The translations under genes and the position numbers were made by a program. Under the pieces are notes generated by a model, which did no database searches, was not told the DNA's origin, and saw only the letters and a list, made by a program, of their open reading frames with translations. From Cryomorpha sp963836915 (lineage in GTDB: Bacteria > Bacteroidota > Bacteroidia > Flavobacteriales_D > Cryomorphaceae), in NCBI GenBank assembly GCA_963836915.1, contig CAWILH010000002.1, positions 806,001 through 870,000 of the forward strand: 64,000 bases of DNA, given 5' to 3'. This document shows positions 1 through 8,407 of the stretch, piece after piece. Position 1 is the first letter of the stretch. Every line of letters begins with the position of its first letter.

Positions 1-1
1 G

Positions 2-277
2 AAACCTGTTATGCTATGGTTCGAAGAATTTGGCGACAGCTCTATTAATTTCACCCTAGCGCTCTGGCTAAATGATGTGGCACAAGCGAAGTTCAGAACC
101 TTCAAAAGCGATATTGTGATGTCGGTAAAAACCGCTTTCGATCAGAATGACATCATGATTCCATTCCCTATCAGAACGCTCGACTTTGGAATCAAAGGCG
201 GCGAAAAGCTCGAAGAAATGAAAATACAGATGCTCAATTCCGAAAATGGAAATGCCCGTTTGGATAAGCCGGAATAG
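2..277 (+). CDS. MscS-family mechanosensitive channel, C-terminal fragment
   Basis: The reading frame is open from the window edge, so only the last 91 or so residues are present and the true start lies upstream. The fragment resembles the cytoplasmic alpha/beta end of small-conductance mechanosensitive channels: a beta-rich stretch around SINFTLALWL, then a helix (VKTAFDQNDIMIPFPIRTLDF) whose 'F-x-x-x-x-I-x-I-P-F-P' pattern is typical of MscS C-termini. Such channels sit in the inner membrane and release solutes on hypo-osmotic shock. The pore helices cannot be seen here, so the call rests on the C-terminal domain alone. Confidence 0.7.
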   Translation, partial: KPVMLWFEEFGDSSINFTLALWLNDVAQAKFRTFKSDIVMSVKTAFDQNDIMIPFPIRTLDFGIKGGEKLEEMKIQMLNSENGNARLDKPE

Positions 278-301
278 AATTTTATATTAATTGTTGAAAA
301 T

Positions 302-328
302 ATTCCCAGCTTCCCCATTGTTGGGAAT
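302..328. repeat. Inverted repeat between MscS gene and next gene
   Basis: ATTCCCA at 302-308 and TGGGAAT at 322-328 are perfect 7-bp inverted arms around a 13-base spacer. There is no T run directly after it on either strand, so it is a weak terminator at best. It lies just upstream of a 7-of-8 match to the -7 box (TACCTTCG, 335-342), so an operator is also possible. Confidence 0.3.
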
Positions 329-434
329 ACTTTCTACCTTCGGAGGATTGTATACCATCTGACCTAATTACAATCATCACAAGATCAGGGTGCTAAACTT
401 ATGGAATAGCTATTGCCCACCTGATAAAAAAAAG

Positions 435-869
435 ATGATGAAAGAACTTAAGTTATTACTCGTGCGCAATATGGATGGAGCAGCTGGATATAAATTTGCC
501 AGTGACCATATTAGCAATAAAAATTTTAAAAATTTTTTGAAAACCTATTCGGAGCAGCGCCAGAAGTATGCGGATGAATTGAAAAAAATTCTTGAATCTA
601 AAGGAGAATCGGCTGACCAGAATACGTCGATCCTTGGTGATATTCATCAAGCCTTCATAAAGCTAAAGGATTCAGTGAGCGAAATGAGCGACTCATCTAT
701 ATTAAAGGAATGTGAGCGCGGTGAAGATCAGGCACTTTCTGATTACGAATCAAGCATACGTGCAAACATATTCTCACCTGACGTGCAGCGAGTGGTCATT
801 ATGCAACGTGATAAGATTATGGCTGCTCGAAATACCATGCGAGAGCTGCTTCTAGTAGTAGAAGATTGA
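435..869 (+). CDS. PA2169/DUF2383-type four-helix-bundle protein
   Basis: This 144-residue protein is almost wholly helical and has the ferritin-like look of the DUF2383/PA2169 family. It opens with KELKLLLVRNMDGAAGYKFA, has a central heptad-rich helix and a final helix ending in MRELLLVVED. The frame extends 15 codons upstream to a GTG, but the ATG at 435 fits the family start better. The biochemical role of the family is not established; members often accompany stress-induced small proteins. Here the neighbours are a lipoprotein, a YtxH protein and a holin-like protein, which fits an envelope-stress set. Confidence is good for the fold and low for function. Confidence 0.65.
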   Translation: MMKELKLLLVRNMDGAAGYKFASDHISNKNFKNFLKTYSEQRQKYADELKKILESKGESADQNTSILGDIHQAFIKLKDSVSEMSDSSILKECERGEDQALSDYESSIRANIFSPDVQRVVIMQRDKIMAARNTMRELLLVVED

Positions 870-1051
870 GAGTCTGAATAGAATTGCCACATTTGAGAAA
901 TCATATTCCCATTAGAATATTGATCGGCCAAAATGACAGCCATTAAATTATAGTAAGGTATTGCTGTACAGACTTTTGAATATTTTAAGATTTCCAAAAG
1001 AGTCTGGAACAAAATTTGTCTTTAAGCGAGAAGATTATTAAATTGTCAGAA

Positions 1052-1579
1052 ATGAAAAAAATCAAAGGTTTTGTTTTGATCGGAGTAGTATCGTTAACCG
1101 TAGTAGGTTGCACTCCCGAAAATACCGAAGAGAAAGAGAACGCGAAGAAAGAGCTATCCAATTTTGTCGATAGCGTTGAAAACGTTATATCTGATGGATC
1201 GAAGGATAATTGGGAAATGATCGAGTCGCGCTACGAGCAGCTCGACAAAAATGCCGATCAAGCTTTCTCCAACACCGCTGACGAGATGCAAGAAGATTTA
1301 AATCGATTCAAGGAGAAATTTGCAAATCTGAAATCAAAATATAAAGACGATAGAGCATCCTTCAATAGGAAGGCAGAAGAGCAAATGGCCAACGTCAATA
1401 ACTGGTTTAGAGAAACCGGTGGAAAAATTGGTTCTGCAGCAGATCAGACCAGTGCCGAAATAGAGAGTGGTGTTAAAGAAAGCATGAACTGGCTCAACGA
1501 AAACTACGACAATCTCAAAGAATCTACTCAAAAGAAGGTGGATGACTATAAAGCAAGAATGAATAAAGAAAAAGCTTAA
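1052..1579 (+). CDS. Small helical lipoprotein
   Basis: A 175-residue protein. The ATG at 1052 places a classic lipoprotein signal at the N-terminus (MKKIKGFVLIGVVSLTVVGC, with the lipidated Cys at residue 20). A TTG 12 codons earlier keeps the frame open but would bury the signal. The mature part is highly charged and predicted to be coiled coil, with repeated Asn-Trp-Phe/Leu units near FNRKAEEQMANVNNWF and ESMNWLNENYDNL. No enzyme motif is visible. It probably sits on the periplasmic face of a membrane. It lies in the same direction as the YtxH and holin-like genes downstream. Confidence 0.7.
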   Translation: MKKIKGFVLIGVVSLTVVGCTPENTEEKENAKKELSNFVDSVENVISDGSKDNWEMIESRYEQLDKNADQAFSNTADEMQEDLNRFKEKFANLKSKYKDDRASFNRKAEEQMANVNNWFRETGGKIGSAADQTSAEIESGVKESMNWLNENYDNLKESTQKKVDDYKARMNKEKA

Positions 1580-1624
1580 TCTCGCTGCGGGATTCGCAGA
1601 ATTTACTAATATAAAACAAACATC

Positions 1625-1951
1625 ATGAGTAAGAATAGCACAAGTTTTGTAACTTTTATCGTCGGTGCCGGAATGGGTATCGCAGCAGGAATGTACCTAA
1701 ACAGTCAGGATGGCAAAAAAGCCAGAAAGAAGACCGCCCAGAAATTGACTGAAGTTGAAGCAAAGATCGAATCGAAAGTATCTCAAGCGTATGAAGATTT
1801 AAAGAAAACGATCAACGAAACAGCTGACAAAATTCAGAATAAATCAAATAACGTGGCTGACAATGTGAAGAGCACATTGGACAGTAGCACAGATAAAACT
1901 CGTAATGCTGTGAACGACGCAGCTGGAAAGGTGAAAAATGCCACAGCATAG
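1625..1951 (+). CDS. YtxH domain-containing protein
   Basis: A 108-residue protein with one N-terminal membrane or amphipathic segment (FVTFIVGAGMGIAAGMYL) followed by GKKARKKTAQKL and a long low-complexity helix rich in Ala, Lys, Asp and Asn. This arrangement is that of the YtxH family, small proteins often made under general stress. The tail has LEA-like repeats (NVADNVKSTLDSSTDKTRNAV). It lies 45 bp after the lipoprotein gene and 19 bp before the holin-like gene, so co-transcription is likely. Confidence 0.8.
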   Translation: MSKNSTSFVTFIVGAGMGIAAGMYLNSQDGKKARKKTAQKLTEVEAKIESKVSQAYEDLKKTINETADKIQNKSNNVADNVKSTLDSSTDKTRNAVNDAAGKVKNATA

Positions 1952-1970
1952 GAAATTGAAAATCGTATAG

Positions 1971-2321
1971 ATGGAAAAATCTATAGAAGAAATCCTTTTT
2001 GAAAGTAAAGCCGCAGTGCGGCTTTATTTTCAATCAGAGATGGAGCGCTACAAACTGATCGCTATTAAACGCGCTACGAAGTATGTGTCATCATTGGTTA
2101 AGCTACTCATTATATTGTCTTTTGGCGCGATAGCCTTATTTTTCCTTTTTGCATCCATAGCGATGTATTGGGCGGAGCAAATTAATAGTCTTCCACTTGC
2201 CTTGCTTTATACCGCTGGCATAGTTACGGCATTAATTATAATAATACTATTGCTGAGTAAGTACATCATCACGCGCCCGGTCATGAGAAATATCATTAAT
2301 GAAGTCTTTGACGATGAATAA
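1971..2321 (+). CDS. Phage-holin-superfamily (DUF1469-like) membrane protein
   Basis: A 116-residue protein. A helical N-terminus of about 40 residues leads into two hydrophobic segments, about 43-66 (LLIILSFGAIALFFLFASIA) and about 75-97, followed by a short basic/acidic tail. This is the layout of the housekeeping 'phage holin family' proteins found in Bacteroidota chromosomes, usually next to YtxH genes as here. There is no sign of a prophage, so lysis is an unlikely role. Its stop codon overlaps the start of the next gene. Confidence 0.7.
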   Translation: MEKSIEEILFESKAAVRLYFQSEMERYKLIAIKRATKYVSSLVKLLIILSFGAIALFFLFASIAMYWAEQINSLPLALLYTAGIVTALIIIILLLSKYIITRPVMRNIINEVFDDE

Positions 2322-2628
2322 ATTCAAACACATTCGAACTATGCGGAACCTTGAAGATGAAATCGTAAAGATGAAGCTTCGACGCAAGGTAATATCTGAA
2401 GAACTCCAAGTAGATGTTCAAATGATGAAGCGTAAAATGAGCCCAGGATATTTATTAGCCAATGCTTTAGGGATATCGCCCGATTCTAAGGCAAGTAATA
2501 CCATTTCCAAAGTATTGCGCACCGCACTGGTTATAGGATCTACGGTGAAAGGGACCAGCACCATTCTGAAAAAAGGTAAAAGCATATTCTCGCGAAAGAA
2601 AAAGAAACGCACTCTTCAGGAAATTTAA
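2314..2628 (+). CDS. Small basic protein of unknown function
   Basis: A 104-residue, Lys/Arg-rich protein starting at an ATG inside the last codons of the holin-like gene. The eight-base overlap points to translational coupling. It has a helical N-terminal half, a motif around MSPGYLLANALGI and a very basic end (SIFSRKKKKRTLQEI). No family was recognised. It closes the five-gene stress-type run and is followed by a convergent gene only 8 bp away. Confidence 0.55.
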   Translation: MNKFKHIRTMRNLEDEIVKMKLRRKVISEELQVDVQMMKRKMSPGYLLANALGISPDSKASNTISKVLRTALVIGSTVKGTSTILKKGKSIFSRKKKKRTLQEI

Positions 2629-2636
2629 TCAGGTGA

Positions 2637-3644
2637 TCACTCAGAATAATATTTACGGATAATCTCCATTGCCGGCTTTGCTTGCGGCGTATAGCTATCA
2701 TTATTCCCGTTTGAATTACGGTTGTTGAAATGCCATTTCCAAGCGAAGCCACCATCTATAAAGTCTTCCTTCCAAAACTCCTGCAAAAGCGCGTCATACG
2801 CGTTTTTTTGTGCGATGTCATTTTTGTTTTTTCCGTCTAGTTCCCATTGATTACCTGCCGCGCCATCCTTATTTCTATATCCAAATTCAGTAAATATTAT
2901 CTGCTTTGCATTGACCTGTGAAAATAATTTGAGCTTCGCTTTTACCGAAACCCACTGTTCTTTCAATTCTTCTACGCTTGGCTCATCGGCCGCACTCAGT
3001 GGGAAATAGGCGTTGACCCCAATATAGTCGAGCTCACTCCAAAATTCAACATCCATATATTCATCCCAATTGGCCGCATAGGTTAGCTTACCGTTATAAA
3101 TGGCGCGTACATCATGGATTAGTTTCAACCAAAATTTTGGTCTGTTGATTACCGTAAGCTTATACTCTGTGCCTATGCAAAATAATGGTACGTGCTCACG
3201 CTCGGCAATTGCAGCATAGTTTAGAATATAGTCCGAATAAGATTTCTCCCAAAGCGCCCACGCTAGTTCGCCTTCCGGCAAAAATGATCCCACCCAACCG
3301 GGCTGGACCCAAACTTGGGGTTTGATCATGATCTCGAGATTCTTTGACTGCGCCATCTTGATCATCTCTACCACACCTTCAGAGCGTTCGCCCCACCACT
3401 GCCAGTCTGAATCAAAATACACTTCTGGCTCATTCTTCCGCGAATATCCATAAGGAATAATAGCTATCCAGTCAATATGATTCTCCACAAGGGCATCAAA
3501 ATCATCTGCTTCGATGAGATTCGGTGGCGACTCTAGGCTCATTCCATTGATAGGTCGATCTATTGATGGCTGCTGTGCATCACAGCCCGGAGCGATAAGT
3601 AATGCGATATACCAAAATATTAAATTCTTTTGCGAAATAACCAT
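2637..3644 (-). CDS. GH113-like glycoside hydrolase lipoprotein
   Basis: A 335-residue protein with a lipoprotein signal (LLIAPGC, lipidated Cys about residue 21). The body looks like a TIM-barrel glycosidase of the GH113/GTA type: N-terminal GMSLESPP, ending of strand 4 in CIGTEY (Glu160, likely acid/base) and of strand 7 in FTEFGYR (Glu253, likely nucleophile), plus WVQPGWVGSF and NAYFPL. GH113 members include beta-mannanases, but the substrate here cannot be read from the sequence. An exact -7 box lies 39 bases upstream. It is convergent with the small basic gene and divergent from the rhodanese gene. Confidence 0.75.
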   Translation of the reverse strand: MVISQKNLIFWYIALLIAPGCDAQQPSIDRPINGMSLESPPNLIEADDFDALVENHIDWIAIIPYGYSRKNEPEVYFDSDWQWWGERSEGVVEMIKMAQSKNLEIMIKPQVWVQPGWVGSFLPEGELAWALWEKSYSDYILNYAAIAEREHVPLFCIGTEYKLTVINRPKFWLKLIHDVRAIYNGKLTYAANWDEYMDVEFWSELDYIGVNAYFPLSAADEPSVEELKEQWVSVKAKLKLFSQVNAKQIIFTEFGYRNKDGAAGNQWELDGKNKNDIAQKNAYDALLQEFWKEDFIDGGFAWKWHFNNRNSNGNNDSYTPQAKPAMEIIRKYYSE

Positions 3645-3682
3645 AGCTCTGCCTAGCCGTCAAAATTCTCTACCATCGCGCA

Positions 3683-3690
3683 CAAAAATA
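3683..3690 (-). promoter_or_regulatory. Bacteroidota -7 box (TATTTTTG) for the GH113-like gene
   Basis: On the minus strand this is an exact TAnnTTTG match, 39 bases before the start codon at 3644. No convincing -33 TTTG box was found at the usual distance. Confidence 0.45.
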
Positions 3691-3848
3691 GTATCCAACA
3701 TAGCGAAGCTAGTTTTTAAAATTGAGACTATACCGAGCGGATTTTGCTGGTTAGCAAAATTTGGCGCTAAGCCTATACTGAACAACCCGTAAAATAATTA
3801 TTTGTGAGCCGATTATACCTTTTATTCAGACGGTTCTTTAAACTCCGC

Positions 3849-3856
3849 TACATTTG
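3849..3856 (+). promoter_or_regulatory. Bacteroidota -7 box (TACATTTG) for the rhodanese gene
   Basis: Exact TAnnTTTG match. Transcription would start near 3863 and give an untranslated leader of about 50 bases before the ATG at 3912. Confidence 0.5.
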
Positions 3857-3911
3857 CGGTGAGGCGTAACCTGAATTTAAGCCCATTTTCAAAACCCATA
3901 AAGTCTTTAAT

Positions 3912-4226
3912 ATGAAAGAAATAGAACCAATAGAGCTTAAAGCGATGATCGATGCAAAAGAAGATTTTCAATTGATTGACGTTCGCGAACCCCATGAGTA
4001 CGACCTTGTAAATATAGCGGGCGAACTCATCCCCATGGGAGAAATACCAGAAAACCTGTCGAAAATAGCGCGCGACAAAAAGGTAATCGTGATGTGCCGC
4101 AGTGGTAAGCGCAGCGCCACCATAACGAGATTTCTTGAAGAAAATGGAATGGAAAAAGTGTATAATCTCAGGGGTGGCATCTTGGCCTATAGCGATGATA
4201 TAGACCCGAGCCTACCGCAGTATTGA
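3912..4226 (+). CDS. Single-domain rhodanese sulfurtransferase
   Basis: A 104-residue cytoplasmic protein that is one rhodanese domain from end to end. It shows the CH2A-like IDVREPHEY motif (residues about 22-30), the active-site loop CRSGKRS with the persulfide-forming Cys about residue 62, and the C-terminal NLRGGILAYSDDIDPSLP seen in Bacteroidota homologues. It could carry sulfane sulfur in thiolation or cyanide detoxification; the partner is unknown. It is transcribed alone. Confidence 0.9.
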   Translation: MKEIEPIELKAMIDAKEDFQLIDVREPHEYDLVNIAGELIPMGEIPENLSKIARDKKVIVMCRSGKRSATITRFLEENGMEKVYNLRGGILAYSDDIDPSLPQY

Positions 4227-4230
4227 ACGT

Positions 4231-4258
4231 AAAAAATCCCGCACCAAGACGCGGGATT
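4231..4258 (-). terminator. Intrinsic terminator of the S8 peptidase gene
   Basis: Perfect 8-bp stem (AATCCCGC at 4235-4242 with GCGGGATT at 4251-4258) and an 8-base loop. On the minus strand it is followed by six T (4236-4231), so it terminates transcription coming from the peptidase gene; on the plus strand no T run follows. It is also close enough to the rhodanese stop to help block read-through from that side. Confidence 0.75.
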
Positions 4259-4345
4259 CCACTCCCGATCTATCTTCATCGCTTGGCATCGCCAACCCAA
4301 TAATTTGCTATGGGTCAGCGTACTTAACAGAACCACTATGAAAAC

Positions 4346-6036
4346 TTATGACTTTATAAATCGGGAAGTCGATATACCAAGTTCAGAATCGATCTGGATC
4401 AAATACATACCTTTTGATAGGGTGCTCACATCAAGCATCATTTTCTTACTATTAGCAATGGCTGCTTCCAGAACCAATCGGCCGGAGAGATCAAAAAAGC
4501 GGATGTATCCCGTATTGAAATCCTGCTGTTTAGCAATGGTCAATTGATTTACCACGGGATTTGGATATACGCTTATCAATGCTTCTTCGGTACGTTGCAC
4601 AGTGCCAGATACCACTCCGAGCGCTGCCTGCACGGCTTGGCCGGCGTGTATCATGCCGTAACCGTATACCTGATCCATCCCGTATTGCCGTAATCTATCG
4701 CGGTGGCGTTGATAATGTTTCGGATATCATAATTCGTAAGTACGGGATTGATGTGCTTTAATAATCCTGCCAAACCGGTGACGTGTGGCGCTGCCATAGA
4801 AGTACCTTCCAGCATTTCATACCCATTTAGGGGTACACAGGAAAGCACTCCAAAACCCGTATTGATATCGCCACCGGGAGCGCAGATCTCCTGCTCATTG
4901 CCATATTGAGAATAAGTGGTCAGGTAAAGGTTTATCCCATCGGCGCCGATCGACCCCACGGCCATACAGGCTGGGTAGGCTGCGGGAAAGGAGATAACGC
5001 CCATCCCGTTATTGCCGCTTGACACGATAAGCAGGCGGCCGGCATTCCAGGCATAATTGCAAGCCTGCTCAAGTGCCGCGCTAGGTGCATCGCCACCCAA
5101 ACTCATATTTACCGCCGTGATGCGGTCTATGTCTCCGATATCATAGAGCGATTCTACGATGGCCTGATCGCTCAGGGTGCCGTCTACCCGGCCTACTTTG
5201 GCAAAATAAACGGTATCATTTACCATTCCCGCCACACCAATGCCATTGTCCGTAGTGGCCGCCACCGTGCCGGTGGTATGCGTGCCATGCTTATGGTTGA
5301 TCGGGTCATCGGGAGAGATGTCGGCATCTTGCTCGGCATAGTCGTACCCATACCATACTTGATCATAGAGATCTTCGTGGTTCCAGTCGCAGGCATCATC
5401 GATCACCGATACTACATTATAGCTATTGCCGCCAAATCCCTGATCCCAAGCTTCATCAAAGAAAGTCACATACGGGGCCCATTGCTGATTGTATAACGGG
5501 TCGTTCGGTTCATAATGCTTCTCATACTTTACCGTAGGCTCTAGAAAAAGGATTTCGCGTAGGCTTCGAGCGGCTTTGGCCAAAGCCACTATTCGCGCAG
5601 GGCTCACACCAAGCAGCTCTACGATTATATAGTTGGTATGCTTTTTACTTCGGCTTCCGCCAATGATCTTATCGATTCTATTTGCCAGAAGGAAATCGGC
5701 TATTGCGACATCTTCGGGCGAAACCCCGTAAGCGAGTTCTATCCAAATCCGATTTTGATTTACTGCCGACCAGTATGCGGCATTATCGGCATTTTCGATG
5801 GCGTACCATTTTATATCTACAGTGATCTGCTCGAAGGCGGGAATAACTGTGGTGCGGCTTGCTGGGGATTTTACGCGAATTTGACGGAGACCATCAGCGC
5901 TGCTTATCGAATTGTTTTCGCTGGGTTGTATTTCTGATGCCATTTTGCGATTTGGCATTTGCTCTTGCGCTTTAATATTGCTTGCGAATAGCAGCAGGCC
6001 AGTGATCAAGGCGATATTGAAGGTAGAATTTTTCAT
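4346..6036 (-). pseudogene. Subtilisin-like S8 peptidase with T9SS type A sorting domain, frameshifted
   Basis: A secreted serine protease. It has a signal peptide (ending near NIKAQ), a propeptide-like region, then the S8 catalytic domain: Asp213 in VSVIDDACDW, His250 in HKHGTHTTG, oxyanion Asn342 in SSGNNG and Ser413 in GTSMAAPHVTG. The frame is lost near 4676-4678, after DYGNTG: the first frame runs to a stop 24 bases on, while the correct continuation (MDQVYGYGMIHAGQA) is one frame away. That continuation ends in a type A sorting domain (VYPNPVVNQLTI through GMYLIQI), meaning export by T9SS. All catalytic residues precede the shift. One missing G would restore it, so it may be a sequencing error rather than a dead gene. 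Confidence 0.85.
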
Positions 6037-6162
6037 AGATTTACTTTGATTGGTTTATCCATTCATCGAAGCGCTAGCAAAAAGTGAACAGTGCGATTAA
6101 CCATTTTTTTGGATTCTCTTCATCCTTTCGAGAAATAGGCCGTTATAAGTTAATAGAATCGT

Positions 6163-6534
6163 ATGAAGAGTGTTACATTTGGGCGAATGGCAAAATGGAA
6201 CCAGCACCATATTTTACTTTTTTCTATTTCAAGGGTCGTGGTAGCGCTCATGCTTTTACTGGCCATTCAGGCGCCCGCACTTCTAGACATTCAGTCTAAG
6301 ACGGTTAAAGTATTTCTGGAAGGTGCCGACAGCGATATGGAAACGGAGAGCGAATCTTCGGAGTCTGAAGAGAGTCCATCCACCCTACTGTGGGGCATTT
6401 CTGAGTTGCTTTCAGTACTAGAATTCACATCGGCCGCCGGCTCTAGAGAAATACGCGCTTGGTCGCAGCACTACCTTTCTGTGCATCCTGATCTTGGCAC
6501 ACCGCCCCCACGGCAAGGGGCTAGAACTATCTAG
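6163..6534 (+). CDS. Small membrane-anchored acidic protein, unknown
   Basis: A 123-residue protein with one hydrophobic segment (about 19-42, HILLFSISRVVVALMLLLAI) followed by an acidic serine/glutamate tract (SDMETESESSESEES, about 57-71) and a C-terminal part without known motifs. No family was recognised. The stop codon TAG is the last three bases of the 7-bp direct repeat flanking the MITE-like element. Since that repeat also survives on the far side, the stop would be the same without the insertion. It lies 224 bp upstream of a SulP transporter in the same direction. Confidence 0.45.
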   Translation: MKSVTFGRMAKWNQHHILLFSISRVVVALMLLLAIQAPALLDIQSKTVKVFLEGADSDMETESESSESEESPSTLLWGISELLSVLEFTSAAGSREIRAWSQHYLSVHPDLGTPPPRQGARTI

Positions 6535-6685
6535 TGTCTGTACATAGAGTCAGCTATCTGCCTTGCACTTGTTCTAAAAACAGTCGTCCCGCTCGAGCGG
6601 GACTCCTTGATTTTTAGAACTGTGCGCGCGTTGCTATCGAACTCTTTGATCCAGCCACCCGACTGTATTGACAGACTCTATCTAG
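6528..6685. mobile_element. MITE-like element, copy A, with flanking 7-bp direct repeats
   Basis: A 144-bp core (6535-6678) lies between two copies of TATCTAG (6528-6534 and 6679-6685), which look like a target-site duplication. The ends form imperfect terminal inverted repeats (TGTCTGT... and ...ACAGACTC). The middle holds a perfect 18-bp palindrome GTCCCGCTCGAGCGGGAC (6586-6603) nested inside GTTCTAAAAA / TTTTTAGAAC arms (6571-6580, 6611-6620). No coding capacity was seen. A second copy lies inverted at 27118-27261, with 137 of 144 bases the same by eye. A non-autonomous transposable element is the best reading. Confidence 0.75.
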
Positions 6686-6758
6686 TCCGTATCCCACACT
6701 GACATAAGATCTCTGCCTTTCTCAATTTTATACAATTTTATTTTTTCAAAAGACCTTC

Positions 6759-8327
6759 ATGCGTCAATCCTTTCAAAATTTATTTTCTCATACCAAGAGT
6801 GATCTTCTCGCGAGTATCGTAGTTTTTTTGGTCGCCCTTCCACTTTGTTTGGGCATAGCGCTCGCTTCCGGGGTTCCACTTTTCTCGGGCATCATAGCCG
6901 GAATAATCGGCGGTATCGTAATAGGAACAGCCAGCAAGTCGCGCCTGAGTGTGAGCGGGCCAGCTGCTGGGCTGGTAGTGATTGTAATCAACGCCGTAGA
7001 TGATCTCGGCTCGCTAGAGTCTTTCCTGCTTGCCGTGTGCATAGCAGGTGTGCTCCAGCTTATACTGGGTTTTGCAAAAGCAGGGGTTATAGGACTATAC
7101 TTTCCCAGTTCGGTGATTAAGGGAATGCTGGCTGCAATTGGTCTTATTCTAATCCTAAAGCAGATTCCCCACCTTATTGGATTTGATAGTGACGCTTTTG
7201 GCGAAATGGAATTCTTCCAGAAAGATGGTGAAAACACCTTTTCGGGGCTTTTCAATGCACTTGGCAACACCGAGTTTGGTGCGCTCATGATCGGTGGGAT
7301 CTGCCTTTTATTCTTGATTTTCTGGAGCGCGAAGGGTATAAAAAACAATAGAGTCCTTGGCCAAATTCCGGGCGGGGTGGTCGTAGTATTTTTGGGCGTA
7401 GGGATCAATTATGCACTTGGACTGTTTGATAGCTCGCTTACATTGGGCAGGAGCCATTTGGTAAACCTTCCAATATTCTCCGATTTTTCTTCTTTCACCG
7501 ATTCACTGATCTACCCATCATTTGACGATATAGGAAACCCAAAACTTTATATCACCGCCATTACTATTGCCATCGTGGCCAGTCTAGAAACCTTGCTCAG
7601 TATAGAAGCTATGGATCGGCTCGACCCCGATAAGCGCAAGACTCCCCAAAATGCAGAGCTCAAGGCACAAGGACTGGGCAATCTCTTCAGCGGAATGATA
7701 GGCGGACTGCCGATCACAGCAGTTATCGTGCGTAGCTCTACCAATCTCGATGCTGGTGCCAAAACTAAAATGTCGGCCATCTACCACGGTATTTTTCTAC
7801 TTATAGCCGTCGGCCTGATCCCTACGGTCATGAATAAAATACCACTGGCCGCGCTCGCTGCAATCCTTATCATGGTAGGGTATAAACTTACCAAACCTTC
7901 TATCTATCGGGCTCAGGCCAAGATAGGTAGGCAGCAGTTCATCCCCTTTATCGTCACCGTAGTATCCATTCTTTTCACCGATCTCCTTATCGGTATTCTC
8001 ATCGGTATGGCCGTGGGTATATTCTATATATTAAAGTCTAATTATAAGGTGCCCTATCACTATGATGAGACCATAAAAGATGGCGCCACCCCCGATGATA
8101 GGCATGAGATAACCATTAAGCTGAGTGAGCACGTGTCGTTTTTAAATAAAGCAAACCTTCAAGTCACCTTAGAAAATCTTCCCGAAAATAGCGATGTATT
8201 CGTAGATGGTGCCGAAGCCAAGCTTATAGATCATGATGCGCTCGAAGTGCTTCATGGATTTAGGGATGTGGCCGAAGAACGGAATATTACAGTGCGCTTT
8301 AATGAAGTGCCCGATCTCCGCCATTGA
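6759..8327 (+). CDS. SulP family anion transporter with STAS domain
   Basis: A 522-residue inner-membrane transporter. The transmembrane part (residues 1 to about 420, roughly a dozen hydrophobic helices) contains the SulP landmarks VSGPAAGLVVIV near the N-terminus and RSSTNLDAGAKTKMSAIYHG in the second half. The C-terminal 100 residues form a cytoplasmic STAS-like domain (HEITIKLSEHVSFLNKANL). SulP proteins carry sulfate, bicarbonate or other anions; the substrate cannot be told from sequence. Bacteroidota SulP proteins of this shorter kind are often annotated as sulfate or bicarbonate transporters. The MITE-like element ends 73 bp before the start codon and could influence transcription. 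Confidence 0.93.
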   Translation: MRQSFQNLFSHTKSDLLASIVVFLVALPLCLGIALASGVPLFSGIIAGIIGGIVIGTASKSRLSVSGPAAGLVVIVINAVDDLGSLESFLLAVCIAGVLQLILGFAKAGVIGLYFPSSVIKGMLAAIGLILILKQIPHLIGFDSDAFGEMEFFQKDGENTFSGLFNALGNTEFGALMIGGICLLFLIFWSAKGIKNNRVLGQIPGGVVVVFLGVGINYALGLFDSSLTLGRSHLVNLPIFSDFSSFTDSLIYPSFDDIGNPKLYITAITIAIVASLETLLSIEAMDRLDPDKRKTPQNAELKAQGLGNLFSGMIGGLPITAVIVRSSTNLDAGAKTKMSAIYHGIFLLIAVGLIPTVMNKIPLAALAAILIMVGYKLTKPSIYRAQAKIGRQQFIPFIVTVVSILFTDLLIGILIGMAVGIFYILKSNYKVPYHYDETIKDGATPDDRHEITIKLSEHVSFLNKANLQVTLENLPENSDVFVDGAEAKLIDHDALEVLHGFRDVAEERNITVRFNEVPDLRH

Positions 8328-8382
8328 TCCAATTCAGCATGAAGAAAGTTTTCAACCCGCGCATGGGAAGGGGCTAAAATAA

Positions 8383-8390
8383 TACCTTTG
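8383..8390 (+). promoter_or_regulatory. Bacteroidota -7 box (TACCTTTG) for the transaldolase gene
   Basis: Exact TAnnTTTG match 17 bases before the ATG at 8408. Transcription would begin near 8397, giving a very short leader. Confidence 0.5.
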
Positions 8391-8407
8391 CAAAAAAAAA
8401 GATTTGC

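Noticed and set aside
1971..2321. Prophage holin suggesting a prophage nearby
   Set aside because: No lysin, capsid, tail or integrase gene is present; the protein belongs to a housekeeping group found next to YtxH genes.
3801..3804. TTTG upstream of the rhodanese promoter as a -33 box
   Set aside because: It lies over 40 bases from the -7 box at 3849; the usual distance is about 17-23 bases.
5278..5496. Frames on the plus strand across the S8 peptidase gene
   Set aside because: They lie opposite a clearly real gene with catalytic motifs and lack any start-site or domain support; they are strand shadows.
6788..7408. A 206-codon minus-strand frame within the SulP gene
   Set aside because: It overlaps a full-length transporter with clear motifs. 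Its protein is Pro/Thr/Ile-rich, as expected from reading the opposite strand.
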